NCBI RefSeq assembly: GCF_000283155.1
Contig: NW_004454229.1
Coordinates: 4,390,072-4,454,071, forward strand
From: Ceratotherium simum simum
Taxonomy: Eukaryota > Chordata > Mammalia > Perissodactyla > Rhinocerotidae
Direction: 5' to 3'
Length of the DNA stretch: 64,000 nt
Position 1 is the first letter of the stretch. Every line of letters starts with the position of its first letter. This document shows, in pieces, positions 34,219 through 49,200 of this stretch. The notes under the pieces were generated by a model. It did not search any database. It was not told the DNA's origin and worked only from the letters and a program-made list of their open reading frames with translations. Made by a program: the position numbers and the translations under genes.

Positions 34219-37200
34219 CTAAGGAGAGAAAAGAGACACAGGTAAGAATTTTTCCCTTCCCTTTTATGCCTCCTGGCCAGAACACTCTGGATTAATACAG
34301 CCAGTGCTCAGGAGTGAAGCAAGGAGGCCTAATTCCGTGGGCAGAGGATTCTGTTCCAAGGAGACGGTACAGGACAGGGATTACCTACACTGGTTTTAAA
34401 GTCAGATCCTGGCTCTACCATTGATCAGCTGTGTAACCCCTGGCAAGCCATCTATTCTCTTTATGAATCAATTCCCTGGTTTATAAATAGGGATAATTTT
34501 ACCTATCTCATAGAATTATTTCAAGGATTAAACACGATAATGCATGTAAAGTGTACAGCCCTGTGCCTGACATGTGTGTGTGGGGTCATTACGTGTTTTC
34601 TGGAAGAGCAAATACTTCAATATGTGTGCACAGCACTTCACAGTTTCCAAAGCATTTATCATACCCATTATCTCATTTGATCCTTATGTCAGCCCTAGGG
34701 GAAGGAGTGTCCAGGCAGACCCTTTCCATTTCACCAGTGCAGACACTGTGGCTTAGAGAGGTAAGCTGACTTGCCCAAGATAAGTAGAGGCACCAGTATG
34801 AGAAGCCCAGGCTTTGGCCTTTTTGACCAGAGCATTTCCTCCTCTTTCCCCTGCCTCCCACTCACCCCAGCCTGGCCAGCTCTAGTCTCAGCTCTGGGAG
34901 GGACCTCAAGATCCACAATAAATAAGCAAAGCTTCATTTGCTCTTTCTACCCATAGACACACAGGCTTATCTCCACTCAGTGGGGTTCCTCCACCCTGAA
35001 TTCCCCTGGAATTCCCCTGTATCTCCCCCCCACCACACAAACCCAACAAAAGGCCCAGGGGAAACTGTACCTGAAGGATGAGACATTCTTGTCTGTTCTG
35101 GACCTTGAGATCCTTAATGACACTTTCTGTGACAACGAACAGAACTTGGTTGTCCCAGGAGACACAAGAAACGCCCTCCTGATTCAGACAAAGTGGCTGC
35201 TTCCCAACTGAGGAATCTTGGCCAGGTTGGTGGCAGCCCTTAGAAGCATAAGCTGCCTTCTCCGTCACATCCCCCCCCAGCCTGCTCCCTCCTCTTTTGT
35301 CCATCCACCTTCCTCTTTCTCTTCCTTCTGAACCCATCTTTACTTCTTCTCCAAAGCTTCTCTCTTCCCTTTTTTTTCATTTTAGCTCCTTCTTTTTCCC
35401 TTATATTCCTCACACTCTGCTTGGGATCCCTCATATTTGTCAAACACCTACTATACGCCAGATGCTATGCTAGGAGCTTTACAAGTCTCATCTTACTTAA
35501 TCCCCCCAAAGCCTGTTGGGCAAATATAATTATCTCAATTTATAAATGAGAAAATGAAGGCTCCAAGAGATTACATACCTTGCGTGAGGTCACATAGCTG
35601 TATCAGTGGGAATTGGGTTTAGGTCTGGGTTTGGCTGGCTCTAAAGCCATACTCAGCCTGCCTCCCCTTTCTTTCTCTTTCTCCCTTTCTCTTTCCTTTT
35701 TGATTCCCTGATCATATCTTTTTCTGCCTTTATAAGTCTCTTTGACCTCCTTTGCTTTTATCTGACTACCACCACAGTATCTGAATCTGGGCAAGTCACT
35801 TTGCCTTTCTGAATCACTTAACCCCTCTAAGTCTCAGACTCCTCGTTTGTCAAGTAGGAATAACAAGTGTCTTCCTGCTGAGAGCAGCTGGGAGGATTGA
35901 GTGAGACGATGGATAAATTGCTGTACAAAAGTTGCCTGTTAGAATGACAGTTTCTTTCTGCTCTTCTTCTTTCATCTTGCTCCTCTCACCTCCTTTTAGC
36001 ATCTTCTCCCACAAAGGGGTCTCCGTCCTCCTCCCTCCTTCCCCCTCTTATCCCACCGTCCACAGAGAGGGCTGAAGCCCCCAGGTACAAACAAGGCTCC
36101 TCTTCCCCTGGCCTTCCGAGCTTGAAGGCACTCACAGCTCCTGTCAGCCCACCTCCAGTTGACAGCCTCTCCTGTGGCCCATTTCCCAACCTGAGAAAGG
36201 CAAGCTGAGAAGTGCCCACTAATTGCAGACATCGGATGAAGAAGGAGGAAGTTGCTGGCTCTTTATCCTCAGGCCTTAGAAACCTACTCGGCTTCAGAGA
36301 CCCTCCAGCATGTAGCTTTTCCTTAATGAATATCATAAAAATTGACTCTGGCCTTTGACTCACTATCACGAGTGACAGTGTTTGGGGAGGTGGGGGGAGT
36401 GTGTTGCTTGCCTAGGAAAGGGGCAAACAGGTAAACAAGTAAATAGGCTTAAACTATCAGTTTGGATGAAGATGAGGACACAGATCAAGGCCAGGGGCAC
36501 AAATCCCTTCTGATGATTTGGGTAGAGGCACAGGAGCCATACACCCTGGATGTGAATAAAGCCTCTGTCAGTTACTAGCTGTGTGACCTTAGGCGAGTTG
36601 CCTAATTTCTTTCAGCCTCTGTTGCCTCATCTGTAGAATGGGGTGAATATTACCTACCTCATAGGGTGATAATGAGAATTAAATGCACAAAATTATGTGA
36701 AGTGATTGGCATGTGGAACACATAGCAAGTCCCTTTCCCTTATGTTCCCAGACCACTTTAGTCCCAGCTTCCTTGCTCCTGGATCATCTCCCATGACCTC
36801 TGGGTAAACCCTCTTTTTCTTCATCATTCGGGGTCAATCAGGTCTTTATTGAATATTGACTTTGTGCCAGGTCTTGTGTTGAGTGCAAGGGACAAAGAGA
36901 GACCAAATCTAGTTGTGGAGAAAAGACACACTAATCAGAGTATTAACCTTCACATGTGCATCACCCTTATTAGTTCACAATACCAATTTTAAAACAAACT
37001 TATGAGGGCAGTAGGGCGAGGCAAGGGTTATACTTGTAATTTACAGATAGGGAAACCAAGGCTCAGAGATGGGTCATGAGCCAGGGCTCTATCCTTTATG
37101 CCCTCTTGTCTTGCTCTCAGTTGGAACAGTGGCAGAAAACACTATAATATTTCTAACCTAGGTAGAGCAAACCAGAGGCTGTGCAAGAATGTGGTGCAAG

Positions 37201-40200
37201 GAGAGAGTGACAGGGGAGAAAAAGGAGAGGAAGCTTCCAGAAGTTAGTGGGGATGGGAGACTTTAAGGCCAGAATTGAGCAAAACTCTTCACCTAACTAA
37301 CCTCTCATTCTTCAGGACTCAGCTAAAATATGGCCTCTTCATTCTCCTCTGTGCTTCCCTCTGTCATAGCATGTGTTAACCTGCATGGTAGAAGTCCATT
37401 TGACAAGGAGCTCCCTGAGCAGGGACCATGTCATTCACCTGAGCTCCAGCACCAGCTGGAGGAGTAGGTGCTTGGTGAGTGTTGGTTGAATGAATAGATG
37501 AATGAAGGAGGTGGGAATGAGCACAGAGGGTGTGGTTGAGGGGAGGTAGACAGTGTGGGTCATGAGAGCGCAGCTGAACAAGCATGGCAGACCCTGTGCT
37601 GGGCACTGGGGACACTGAGGTGAATCAGACACAGTTCCCACTCTTGAGGAGCTCCTAGTCTAGTGTGGGAGATAGACACAGTGACAATATTATAGTGATA
37701 AATGCTGGAATGGTGGGAAGCCAGGGGATTTTCAGGACACAAAGGAGGCATCTAAATGAGCATGGGGTCCAGGGAAGGCTTCTTGGAGAAGCTGATTCCT
37801 AAGCAGATATCAGCTAGATAAAGACATGTAATTGTGAGTGTATGTGTGAGCAAATGCATGTGTAGCACACTATGCAGGGAAATAGCATGATAATGGGGCA
37901 AAAAACAGCCTTAGTAATGTTAGAATGACCATAGCAGTTTGCTATCATTACAGCAGAAAGCTCAAAATGGTGAGAGATGAGGCAGTAGGTGGTCAAACAT
38001 GCAGAGTTCACATGTCATGCCAAGGAAATGTAACTCTGATTCAAGTAACCAGCTCATGGGTCTCTTCTGCAGCAGATGCATCCCCACCCAATTACTGTCA
38101 GATTCCTGGAAGGCTCTTCATTAGTAGGCCCAGAAGGTAGCCTTTTCCTCAGGTTCATTAGTAAGGATTCTCAGGAGCTGAGAATCTAGTGAGGTCAAGA
38201 TGACAACCAATTAATCAGACTAACCCCTAGTCCTTTCCTCTCTCGAGTTAGCTTCAGAACAATGAGATTTATGCTGTCTTTAATGGAGCCCAATTCTTAA
38301 CTGAATCTGAGATGATCTGCACCCCCTAAAGTGATCGTGTTTACCTATCCTGTCCAAAGGCAGCTATCGTGGACCCACAGACTATGTCCACACTGCCTGC
38401 TTCTGAATTTGACCTCAAAATTCTATTCAGAAACTTGCAACCAGCTAAACTCGCCTCTCTTCATCCTGACACTGCCCCAAAACATTTCTCCTCCACCTTT
38501 GTGTTCAAATACCTCCTTCATCCTGCTCTGATATCTCCTCATCTCCATCATGTATCAATCTTCAACTCATGCCCTTCTGGTCACTGATGATTTTAGCAAG
38601 GGACTCCCTGTCTTCCTTTCCGTCTATGCTTGTTCTCATTCTCAGGAACTTTGGGTTTCATATGGACAATCCGTCTAACACCCTGGCCTCTTAATTTCTT
38701 GACCATCTCATCTCCAGCAGCCTTCTCTTCCATTTTGCTTTAGCTGTGCCCCTGTCCTTATAATTTGAGCTATTTTTTTTTTTTTGAGGAAGATCAGCCC
38801 TGTGCTAACATCTGCCAATCCTCTTTTTTTTTTCTTTTTTTTTTTTTTCTGAGGAAGACTGGCCCTGGGCTAACATCCATGCCCATCTTTCTCCACTTTA
38901 TATGGGACGCCGCCACAGCATGGCTTGCCAAGCGGTGTGTTGGTGCGCGCCCAGGATCCGAACTGGTGAACCCTGGGCTGCCACCATAGTGGAACGCGCG
39001 CACTTAACCGCTTGCACCACTGGGCCGGCCCCTAACTTGAGCTATTTTGACTTGGATTTGAGTTACTGGACCTGAAAGAGCTCTAATTAATGCAATATCC
39101 AGCCTCATTGGCCTAAGACCAATAACTTACTTGGCTTGGCCTCTGTCTGCTTCTCCAGCCTCATCTTTCTGGCTCACATTCTGCTCTAGAAACAATACTT
39201 TCTCATTTGGGCCTTTGCTCATGCTATGATTCTCCAGCTCCTACTTCTAACCATCTTCATTACCCCTCTGTGCAATCACTGATTCCAGAGAGCCTTCCCT
39301 TTCTCCTCTCACCTCATCTCCACCACTCAGAACACACATGTACCTTTCCCCTGTACTCCCATGGCATCTCACACAATCATTTCAGTCAGATTCCGACCAG
39401 AAAATGGGAACAATTCTTAACATTTAAACTAGTGGCAATTGGTTATAAAGGTGATGGGAGAACTGAGAGGACAAATAGAATAGTGAGGAGACCCAGAGAT
39501 TATCAATAGCAAAAAAACTAATACTGGAGCTAAAGGAAGCTAGAACCAGGGAGTCAGAGAAGTGGAGCAGCCTCTGCTGGAGGAGCCAGCCAAGGCAGAG
39601 GGGTGGGGTGTGGGAATACGCAGGATCGTTCCTCTCCCCATCTCTAATCATTTGCCAGTGTCTCTCCTTGGCTAATCCCAGCTGGAAGCCACTGTCACAG
39701 GAGCCTGGGAAACACAGCCTGCAAAGGTCAACCTCCCAGAGGGGATTGCAGGAGAGAGAGAGAGCAAGAGAAGGGTAAAGAATGATAACAAATAGGCTAA
39801 GGACTGGCACAGCCATCTACTCAAAAGATGTTGAAATTATCTCTCTACTATTTTGTTTCCTTGCTCAATGAGCATCTTGAGGGCAGGGAACCCATTCACC
39901 TCTGTGTCCTCAGGGTCCACGTGTTCAGTGACTGTGGCAGATTATTCACTGCCCTCCCTTTAGAGGATTTTACATCCCCATCCATGCCCAGTGGTTTACA
40001 GTCCCTCCTTGTGGGAGGAATATATCCCCCATCCATCGACATCTGATCTGATCATGTGACTTGCTTTGGCCAATGGATGTGGGCGTTCCAAGTCCCAACA
40101 GAAGCTTTAAGAGCCTTTGTGTGGTTTAGCCATCCCAGACTGGATCCCAGAGTGAGACGACAGATGGGACAGAGTTGCAGATGACTTGCAGCTGGCATGT

Positions 40201-43200
40201 AATGTGAGTGAGAAATAAACCTTTATTATCTAAGCTCCTGACTCAGGTTATGTGTTACCACATATAATCTAAAGAAGTCTCACTAACATTGTGACTGAGG
40301 GTCAAAATTTGAAGAGAAACTGTGGAAGCCTTTTGGGAAAACACCATTGGATGATATACTGGGAGCATTAGAATTTTGAGTCTAAGGGCTGAATTTGAGT
40401 ACTGGGCCTGCCACCTACTTCCTGTATGGCTTAGAAAAGATATATAATCTTTAAGTGAAAAAATAAACACACAGAAGTGTGGCACAAGCACACTGCGTAT
40501 AAGAAAATACAAGTGGTCTGGACTCAGCTTCTTCATTAGTATAATGGAGCCGATGATAATGCCACCTTCCAGGCTAGGAGGGAAAGTGAGGTCACAAGAG
40601 AATTGCTGTGAAAGTACACTGTGAACTCTAAGTCACTGCACCCAAGTTAGTTATTATCAATGCCAACTAGGTCTTTGTCTCTCTGCAACCAGGCTCAGTG
40701 ATGTAAGGTTTCAATTGTTCATCCCAATCCAAAAAACATTTATGGAGCATCTACAACAAGCAAGGCAGTGTATAAGGGTCTGCAGGGTCTGAGTGATAAG
40801 TGGAAAATTGTGTGAATTTAAATCATGGAATCAAAGAGGGATAGCGCCAAACAGACCTTCCCACTCAACTAATCCAAATCCCTTGTTTTCCAGAGGGGCA
40901 AATTGAGATCCAGAATCAGGAAACAAGGTGCTCAAGGTCACAGAGTAAACGAGTGGCAGAAGCAGGATGAAACCCTCAGTCTCCTAACTCCCAGTCTGCT
41001 GCTCTTCCCACTACACTTTGCTGGAATGCACGTGTGTGTGTGTTTCAATACCACATTCTCAATGGGTGGTGTCTCCTGCCTTTGTAGGCAGAAGTGCATT
41101 TCTCTTTTACTTCCATTCCCAGTCAGATCCAGGGAAGGGAATAAGAAGCCCCTTTCTGAGGGGCACAGGGAGGCAGAGGCCCTAAAATGCTTCCTGGAAT
41201 AGAAGTCCCTGAAACTCCTCCATCCTCCCGAAGACCCACATGCCTCAGCCTCTTTACTGCCTCACCTACGTCCCAGACACTTTGAGGATATAGAAGACCT
41301 GTTGCTACTCATAGCTTGAATAAATGCTGTATCAATAGTCTGGCCATATCAATAGTCTTGGCTGAGTGAGCTGAGAAAAGCTAAAAAAAAAAGAGAGTCC
41401 TGAAGAGGAATCCCATAGAGCAGGAATGGCACCACTGCAGTGGCAAGCAGAGCACTGAAACTTACTTAATAGCTGGCATAGCAGAGGGATAGGACTGCGG
41501 GGCGGAGGTGGTGGTTAGGGGGTGGGATGAGGAAGGCTGAGCATTGTCCCTCACTGTTCCCAGATCTGATCACATTCTTGCAAAATGGTCTGCAGGATCC
41601 TGCATGATCTGGCCCCTGCCTCCCTCTCCACCTTCATCTCACACTAGCCTCCCCTTGGTTATTTAGTCCCTGCGACAAGGCCTTCTTTCAGTCTCATGAG
41701 TGTTCCACGCTCCAACCCACATTAGGATATTCTTGATGTCGAACACTCCCCTCCCCCTCCCCAATTCTTTGCCTGGCTAACTTTTTCTCATCCTTTAGTT
41801 CTCAGCGTAAGTGTTACTTTCTCAGAAGAGCTTGATCTCCAGTCTAAAATTAGGTCTCTCTTTTTCACTTTCTTCATAGCACTTGTGGTGGACTTATGAA
41901 ACTTATCTGCCCACCTTTCCCTCCTTTAGGGAACCACTATTGTAAACAGTTGTGGTGGGACTATAGGTTACAATACTTGCCTCCCCTAGCTACTGGGACA
42001 GGCATGTGACTCACAGGGGGCCAATCACAGTCTTCCCTGAGATTGACATATGGTAGTTGGAAGGGAGAAGATGCCCTTTTGCAGGAGTTGGAACAATATA
42101 TATCTGGAGCTGCCATCATCCATCTTATTCCCCACGCAGAGTCTGGCTACAGAAGGAGGCTGAGGGATAAGCAAAGCTGAGAAATGGAGAGTGCAACTGA
42201 GTCCTGGGTCTAGTGGACTTCCCAGCTATGAGCTAATAAATTCCATTTTTTAAATTAAAGCTAGTTTGATTTGTGATCTTATCACTTGCCATAACAAGAG
42301 TCCTAACTCATGCAGAACTTATCATAATTCTTAACAGTTTTATTGTGATATAACTTACATACCACACAATTCACCCATTTACACAATTTTTAATTATATA
42401 TTTATCTGTATAATTATTTATGTGTCTTTCCCCATTAGTTCCATGACAGTAAGGATCATAACTGTTTTGTTCACCGTTACATCCCAAGTCCTAAGACAGA
42501 ACCTGACTCAGAGTATTTACTCAATAAATATTTTTCAATGAATAAGTGAATAAATGTATGAATGAATGAATATCTACCCTGTGCTAGGTGCTTTGGATAA
42601 TGAAACAAATTAGACATAACTCCGGCTGCTTTCAAGGCCTAGGATGAGAGATAGACACGTAGATAGGCAAGTCCTGGTAAGCAATGAGGAAAGCTCAGGA
42701 AGTTGTGTAGGACAGAGATGGGTTACCCTGACCTGCCCAAATCTCACCAATTCATTAAGGCCCTTTTCAAGTGCCTCCCTAAACCCTGTAGTAAGAATTA
42801 ACCTCACTTGCGTCTAAGTTCCTACATAAATTTGATAGATCTATACTGACTCCACAACATCCTAACTGTGTAACCTTGAGCAAGTTAGTTAACCTCTCTG
42901 AACTTCATTTTTCAGAGTATTGGACATGCCCTGAAGCACTTACCTTGAAGGGTTATAGTGAGAATTAAATGAGATAATACAAAGCCTTTCATATAATGCC
43001 TGGCATATATCACCTATTATTACCATAGTTGCTGTATGGTGAGGTTAAGTGGTTAGGAGCACTGGCTCTGGAGCCAGACTACTGCTTGGGTTCAAATTCT
43101 GATTCTACCTGTTACTAGCTGTGTGAACTTAAGCAAGTTACTCAACTTCTCTGTGCCTCAGTTTTCTCATCTGCTAAAAAAAAAGCAACTTGGAATTAAG

Positions 43201-46200
43201 AAAAGTATGTATCTCAGAGAGTTCTAGGGGGATTAAATTAAATGAGTAATACTTTAAAAACACTTAGAATAGTGCCTGGCACATGATAAACACCTAATAA
43301 ATATTTTACCCAACTTGTCTTTTTAAAATCTTAGTCATAAGGGCCTGGCATGCTGGCTATATTTTATCCTAATATAAAACTAACTCACCTTTTTAAAGCA
43401 GTCTTGTTTAAGAGTTTGACATGCTGATTATATTTTTTCTAACACACATCAAAATATATACATAAAATCACCTTGCACACTTCCAGTGACATGAATCTCT
43501 GTCTTTGGGAAACGCTACTCTAGGCTCACACGATCCAGTGATTCAGTTTCCCGGACTCACGGTGCTGGTCCTCGCCTTTGCCAGTGTTATTCTCCTTGCC
43601 CAGGATGTCCTTGCCTCTCTTCCTCACTTGGCTGCTCCTCCTTGTCTTCAGGACTCAGCTTGGCATCGTGTTCTCTGACCCCCACTGAATTAGGTGCCTC
43701 CTCTGTGCTCCCACAATCCCCGGGCACACCCCTCTACCACAACACTGATCACTGGGGTATCACTGCTTCTGTCCTTCAGACCAGGGAATGTATCCTATTT
43801 CACAGCACCGTAACTGGCATAGAGTAGGTGCTTAGGAAGTCTTAATTGGATTGAAGTAAAATGAAGTAGCCAAATACTTAATAAAAATTTAATCAAAACA
43901 TATTTTTGCAGTGTCTACCCAGGGTCAGGCCATATGCTAGGCACTGTGGGTACAAAGATAAACAAGACTCATTTCCTGTCCTCATGGAGCTTTCAGGAGA
44001 TGGACAAGTAAACACGTGCAGCCAAGCGTGATGGGTCCTGTGACTGTTGTGTGTATGGGTACATTAAATTGGGACACAAAGAAAAGAGCTCTGCGGGGCC
44101 AGGAAAGGCTTCATAGAAGATGGGAAGCTTGAGCTGTTTTGAAAGCTGAGTGGGGGTTCACTGGCTGATGAGGGTAGCGGATGGGGCGTAGTCGGTGCAG
44201 GGAGAGTGCTGGGAGTCTCCCTGGGAACAGTAGATTGAAGACATAAAGAGATAGCCTGAGGTCACCCAAGTGTGGGCTTCACCATATGCTTACTGTTCTG
44301 TGAACCACGGATGGGTGGAGGTACTTTTTGCACCCAGAAAACCTCTGTGATGGGGTAGGAACAGCAAGACCCAAGATGACCCAAACTCCCTGTTTATTAA
44401 GCACATACATTTTGCTAATTTCTATCCCCAGGCCACCCTGGGGAATAAAGAAGAGGAGAAAGAAGTATAGGACACTGCCCCACACACAATGCACTCATAA
44501 TACATGTAATACAAATATACACAACACACAATTCACACTCGTATATTATACAGTTTACCCACCTACCAGCCCAAATATCTGTACTTCAGAAACTTTCAGA
44601 GAGTATGACTCTAAACTCCCTACTCCTCAATACTTACAACACCGAGGTTGTGAGAAATACTCAGGAAGACTGGCTAAAAGCTAAGCAGTACCTCCATTCT
44701 TCTAGAGGAAGATTTCTCTAAGGCGATTTTGCACTCAACGCCAATACAGAAAAGAAAAGAAAAAGCTGCTATTTTAAGGGAGTGTAGGTAGGAGTCCTGC
44801 TACGGGGCCACTGAGACATACCTAAGGGACCTGGGTCTCAGTGGAGCACAAGGATCAAGATGCTTCAACCTTGGAAAAAGTCAGAGCATCCCTGAGCTGC
44901 ATACTTTTTTTTTTTTTCTTTTGTGAGGAAGATCAGCCCTGAGCTAACATCCGTGCTAATGCTCTTTTTGCTGAGGAAGACTGGCTCTGAGCTAACATCT
45001 ATTGCCAATCCTCCTCCTTTTTTTCCCCCAAAGCCCCAGTAGATAGTTGTATGTCATAGTCGCACATTCTTCTAGTTGCTGTATGTGGGACGCGGCCTCA
45101 GCATGGCCAGAGAAGCGGTGCGTCAGTGCGCACCCGGGATCCAAACCCGGGCCACCAGTAGCGGAGCATGCACACTTAACCGCTAAGCCATGGGGCCAGC
45201 CCCTGAGCTGCATACTTAAACCACATTGTTTCATCCCTCCATACAAATACTTTTGTTGTGAATGGTGTTTTGGTGAGGAAGCATCAGTTTACATTGAGAG
45301 AAATTGTAAGACACGGCCTATGATGTTCAGTGTTGTACTTCCTGTAAGGATGTTTGATATTAAGGACATTGTCACATGCAGCATTTAGAGTCTGCTCTGT
45401 TGTTGCCAATGAAGAGCAATGTTTCTCTGGAATAATGGGTTTGTTTTAATCTTAAGGACCATCTCTGAACCATGTAACTGATTATGTTTCCCTCTTTGGG
45501 ATGGTTGCTAGGAAGCTCAAAGCCAATATTTTGGCCCAACTCTTGCACATGCCCAAGAATTTACAACATATATGCTAATCTCACCCCTGGCTTCCTCTAT
45601 TTTCCTCCTACCCTTGCTTTCCTTTTGCTTCAATTTTCTCACTTATCTAGTTTTTTATTGATGTATTATAATGATTTTTATAAGACACCTTAAATCCTTT
45701 GTGGAAGGAGCTGGTAAAAAAAAGAGTTTATAAATTTTTGTGTGTGTGTGTGAGGAAGATCAGCCCTGAGCTAACATCCATGCCAATCCTCCTCTTTTTT
45801 GTTGAGGAAGACCGGCCCTGAGCTAACATCTATTGCTAACCCTCCTCCTTTTATTCCCTTTTTCTCCCCAAAGGCACAGTAGACAGTTGTATGTCATAGT
45901 TGCACATCCTTCTAGTTGCTGTATGTGGGATGCCGCCTCAGCTTGGCCAGACAAGCGGTGCGTCGGTGCGTGCCCGGGATCTGAACCTGGGCTGCCAGTA
46001 GCAGAGCATGCACACTTAACCGCTAAGCCACGGGGCCGGCCCCAAGAGTTTATAAATTTAAGTTCTACTTATACATTCAATGTAACAAAATATACATGTA
46101 TCATAAATAATGAATTATATAGCACGAAGCCCAAATGTACATCACACAAATATAAAACAATACACACAGAGCCCATATGCACACAATTGACAATCGCAAC

Positions 46201-49200
46201 ACACCCTTGATGTCACACTCCCATGCACATGTGCATGCACACACACGTGTTGTGCACATACCAAGCTGCTCTGCGAGGAGCCGTCCCTTCTCAGTGGGAA
46301 CAACCCTTTCTTCCTCCATGTCACACTTGTTCCCCACCAGGATAACCTGCGCATTGTCCCAGGAGTAGGTCTTGATCTGAGTAGCCCTAAAGAGAGACAG
46401 AAAGAGGATCGTGTTAGGGACACCCTTCTAGGCTGAAAAGGACCCCGTGAAGTTTCAAGAAGCCAATTCCCTTCCACAGGGTTAGCAACATCCAAGTTAC
46501 TGTCAGTCAATTCAGCTGAGGACAGACAGGCAGATACTTGCCCCGGCTGGCTCTCACAGATGCTGACCCCCGATCCCTGGTTGCAAACTTCACCCAGTTC
46601 CTGGAGCCCTCCTCTAATGCATCTGCCCATCCCTCTCCTCACTGGGCAGCGAGTCCTTTCTAAAATGTCTATCTGACCGTGATACATCCCTGCTTAAAAG
46701 CCTTCTCTGGCCCCCTCTGACTAGCTATGCAATGAAGTCTAGAATCCTCAGTTAGGCGTTCAAGACCATTCATGTTCTGTCTCTCCAGCCTCATCACCTT
46801 TCCTCCTACTCCACAAACCTTCTCACCAATTCCCCAAATGTTCTTCCATGACTTGTTCCTTTGCCTATAGTGGGAATCCCTTCTCCACACTAACTCATCC
46901 CCCAAGGCCCAGGGCTGATCCCACAATTCCTTGCAGGGAGCCTTCCCTGGCCCAGCCAGCCTCTCCCTCCTCTGTGACTCATAAACCTTCACTGAGGCCT
47001 TAGATTATGATTACCGCAGAAACCAAAATGTCAGCAGTGGTTTCCTTCACAAAGGATGATTATTAAACTTTTAAAAAATACTTTTCTGTACTTTTCAAAT
47101 TTTTGAAAATTTGAATATTGTGGAGACATCTTTTTGTGGGGATGGGCCTAACTCTGTCCCCAACTACCCCATCAGGTAGAAACGATTACTTCCCCTTTGG
47201 ATCCCCTACACTTTTACCGTGGCACCTGTTACATTTGGCTGAATTTATCTGCCCCTCCTTGAGGGCAGGGACAGGCTTATTCACGTTTGGGGTGCCAGCT
47301 CCCAGGACAGAGCACAGAGCAGAGAAGTTGTCAGTGAATGTCTGATGAATGAATAAGACAGCAAATGGTTAAAGCAGATCTAAAATATGACCCTATTCTG
47401 ACATTGACACCCAATCTAACTCAACCCTAACTACAATCTGGACCTGTTACTGACCTGGCTCCTAAAGCTGATCTCATCACCAAACTTCTTTTTAAGGGTG
47501 AGAAGCCATTCCCTCAAAGAATGGAATTTACTCAACTACCATTTGTTGTGGGCTGACAAAGAGCCAGATTCCTTGTTGGGCACTGCTGCTTAGATGGCAG
47601 GTGGGGGTAGGCTAGGACCAAGTTTCCCAGAAACAAATCTCAAAGGCCAGGGCTTGAAAGAGCTAGACACTAAGTCTTTGGCCTCAAGGCAGGTAACTGG
47701 AGGCAACTCTCCATGTGTCCCAGGCTACTCTTCCTGTCATCTTCCTCCCTCCACCCACCTCCATCCACTCTCAGCTCCCAGATTAGCAACTCAGGTTATT
47801 CTTGGAGGAATTGTCACCAGGTGTTAAAGTCACTATGTTCCTGAGGCAGAATGTACAGGGACTGATTGAGAAAGGGAAGGAGGTCAAGGCCAACAAGGAA
47901 TGAGCAGTGTAGAGACACTTAAAGAAAGAGCTAATCACTCATGGTAGGAGGTGGGGGGCAAGATGGGGAGGGAAGGGGAAGGGAGGAGGGGAGAAAAGTC
48001 TTGACTGGAAGGAAGAGAGGGAATAAGAAAATGAAGAAGGAGGAGAAAAGAGAGGAAGGAAAGGAGAAAGAAGGAAGGTAGAGAGAAAGTTATTAAAAGG
48101 GAAGGGGGAGAAAGGAGGAAGAAGAGAATGACTGAGAGTCTGAGAAGGAGAACATAGACCACCATGAATGACAGATATGGGGCTGGCACCCTGGACTGCT
48201 GTTCAGAACAGGGGGTGCAGCAGGCAGCTTGCAAGGTCACTCTCAGCTCAAGGCCCCAAGATGCCAACAGCGCTTCACATAGTCATGACAACTGTTCCTT
48301 GGGAGAAGGAAAGTCCTCAAAGGGTAGCTGTTGGGTAGAAGGGAGCAGGAGACAAGCTTGGCACTGGCCAGCACTGCTGCTGTGTGCCCGGCCTGCCAAG
48401 CCTCTCTGATTCTGAAGAAGGGCCAGGGCACAGATGCTCCACCTTCCCCCATCCTCCTCCTTTCCACTGATTAGGGGCACAGGGTCCTGGCCCCTCTCTC
48501 TCACCTGTCCTTCCCCTCACGCTCCCTTCTCCCTGTGAGTAATGCTCCAGGAAGAAAGACATAAGTTGCTCAGAGGCTGTACCTCTGGGGAGCTGTGCTG
48601 ATTTCCATCATATATTGAAACTTTACGAACTTGGACTGGACTTGTTCTTGGACCTCCAGCCCAGCCCAGGGATAAACTTTATAGGGAAACAGTATGGGAA
48701 TTTGTTCACCACTATAACCAGATGATCCTTCTAAAACATTAATCTGAACCTGTTGTTTCCCTGTTCAAATGTCACCACCTACAGGGTAAAATCCAAACTC
48801 CTTACTCCAACACAAAATTGTTTATGACCTCTGCTCTTCCTATCCTCTCACGTACTTTCTTGCCTTTGCCCATCTGTCATCTTTTCCTGGAACATTCTTA
48901 CCCATTCACCCCTCTGGCTAACTCCTGTTCATCTCACAAAACGCAGCATATGCGTCAGCAACTCCAGGTCACCTTCCCTGACTCCTCAAGCTGGGTCAGA
49001 GCCCTCCACTGAGTTCCCAGAGCCCCTGGTGCCTCTCTTCATCACTGCACCTGTCACATGATATTTTCACGGCCTGCTTATTGATCAGTCCTCTCCTCTC
49101 ATCTTTGAACTCCTTGAGGACAGGAGCCATCTCAGATTCATCTGGGTTTCCCTAGCACAGTACAAGGCCTAGCACATGTTAGGTTTTCATGAGCAGTTTG

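Larger units (their letters stand above)
34219..46261 (-). other. RAB3B: RAB3B last intron (12.0 kb)
   Basis: Bounded by donor GTATGTGC at 46261 and acceptor TTCTCTCCTTAG ending at 34219. It contains three EREs (38777, 44907, 45738), L2 fragments, two MLT1-like LTRs and several MIRs. Repeat-poor stretches include 36.0-36.5 kb and 44.0-44.9 kb. No additional coding exon was recognised. Confidence 0.9.

Noticed and set aside
47940..48267. 110-codon minus-strand frame rich in Leu, Ser and Phe
   Set aside because: Low-complexity translation of the homopurine tract. No coding signature.
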